A stretch of DNA of 9,008 nucleotides from CBFGWV01 sp965652545 (GTDB lineage Bacteria > Pseudomonadota > Gammaproteobacteria > Competibacterales > Competibacteraceae): the NCBI GenBank assembly GCA_965652545.1, contig CBFGWV010000203.1:1-9008 (forward strand), written 5' to 3'. Within the stretch, counting starts at the first letter, position 1. Each line of letters begins with the position of its first letter. Under the pieces are notes generated by a model, which was not told where the DNA came from, searched no databases, and saw only the letters and a list, made by a program, of their open reading frames with translations. Position numbers and translations under genes: made by a program. Positions 8,984 through 9,008 of this stretch are shown here, piece after piece.

Positions 8984-9008
8984 TCGGGTGCCCTGGGGTC
9001 CGACTCGC

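Overview
The window is a GC-rich chromosomal segment from a proteobacterium, most likely a gammaproteobacterium. The evidence is the MetR type, with its Glu-Cys-His-Ser-Cys motif, the LsfA-like 1-Cys peroxiredoxin, the malate synthase G, and strong antisense shadow ORFs typical of GC-rich genes. Genus cannot be fixed from the sequence alone. It looks like core housekeeping DNA: no transposase, integrase, phage gene, tRNA, rRNA or CRISPR array was seen.

Layout. (1) Positions 1-34 carry what may be the first codons of a gene leaving the window on the minus strand. (2) Positions 125-3825, minus strand, encode B12-dependent methionine synthase as two proteins. The first is a 338-residue homocysteine/zinc module. 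The second is an 895-residue folate, cobalamin and AdoMet-reactivation module. Their reading frames overlap by ATGA. (3) A 127-base divergent control region (3826-3952) follows. (4) On the plus strand, a 59-residue putative zinc-binding protein (3953-4132) overlaps metR (4132-5061) by one base. metR encodes the LysR-type activator of methionine genes. (5) lsfA (5148-5783), a 1-Cys peroxiredoxin, ends in a strong intrinsic terminator. (6) Convergent to it is an uncharacterised lipoprotein gene (5839-6558, minus). (7) A 206-base divergent region with two striking perfect inverted repeats separates the lipoprotein gene from glcB (6765-8933, plus), which encodes malate synthase G of the glyoxylate shunt. 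The last 75 bases show only a weak GC-rich hairpin.

How the genes work together. The left half is a methionine-synthesis locus: MetR probably acts on the divergent metH pair and possibly on its own small operon. The small cysteine/histidine protein is the only unexplained member of that unit. The right half handles peroxide detoxification and two-carbon metabolism, with no obvious link between lsfA, the lipoprotein and glcB beyond adjacency.

No clearly new multi-gene system is visible. The points most worth following up are the two-protein methionine synthase, the small zinc-ribbon-like protein coupled to metR, the long inverted repeat in the glcB promoter region, the 16-base palindrome upstream of the lipoprotein gene, and the orphan lipoprotein family.
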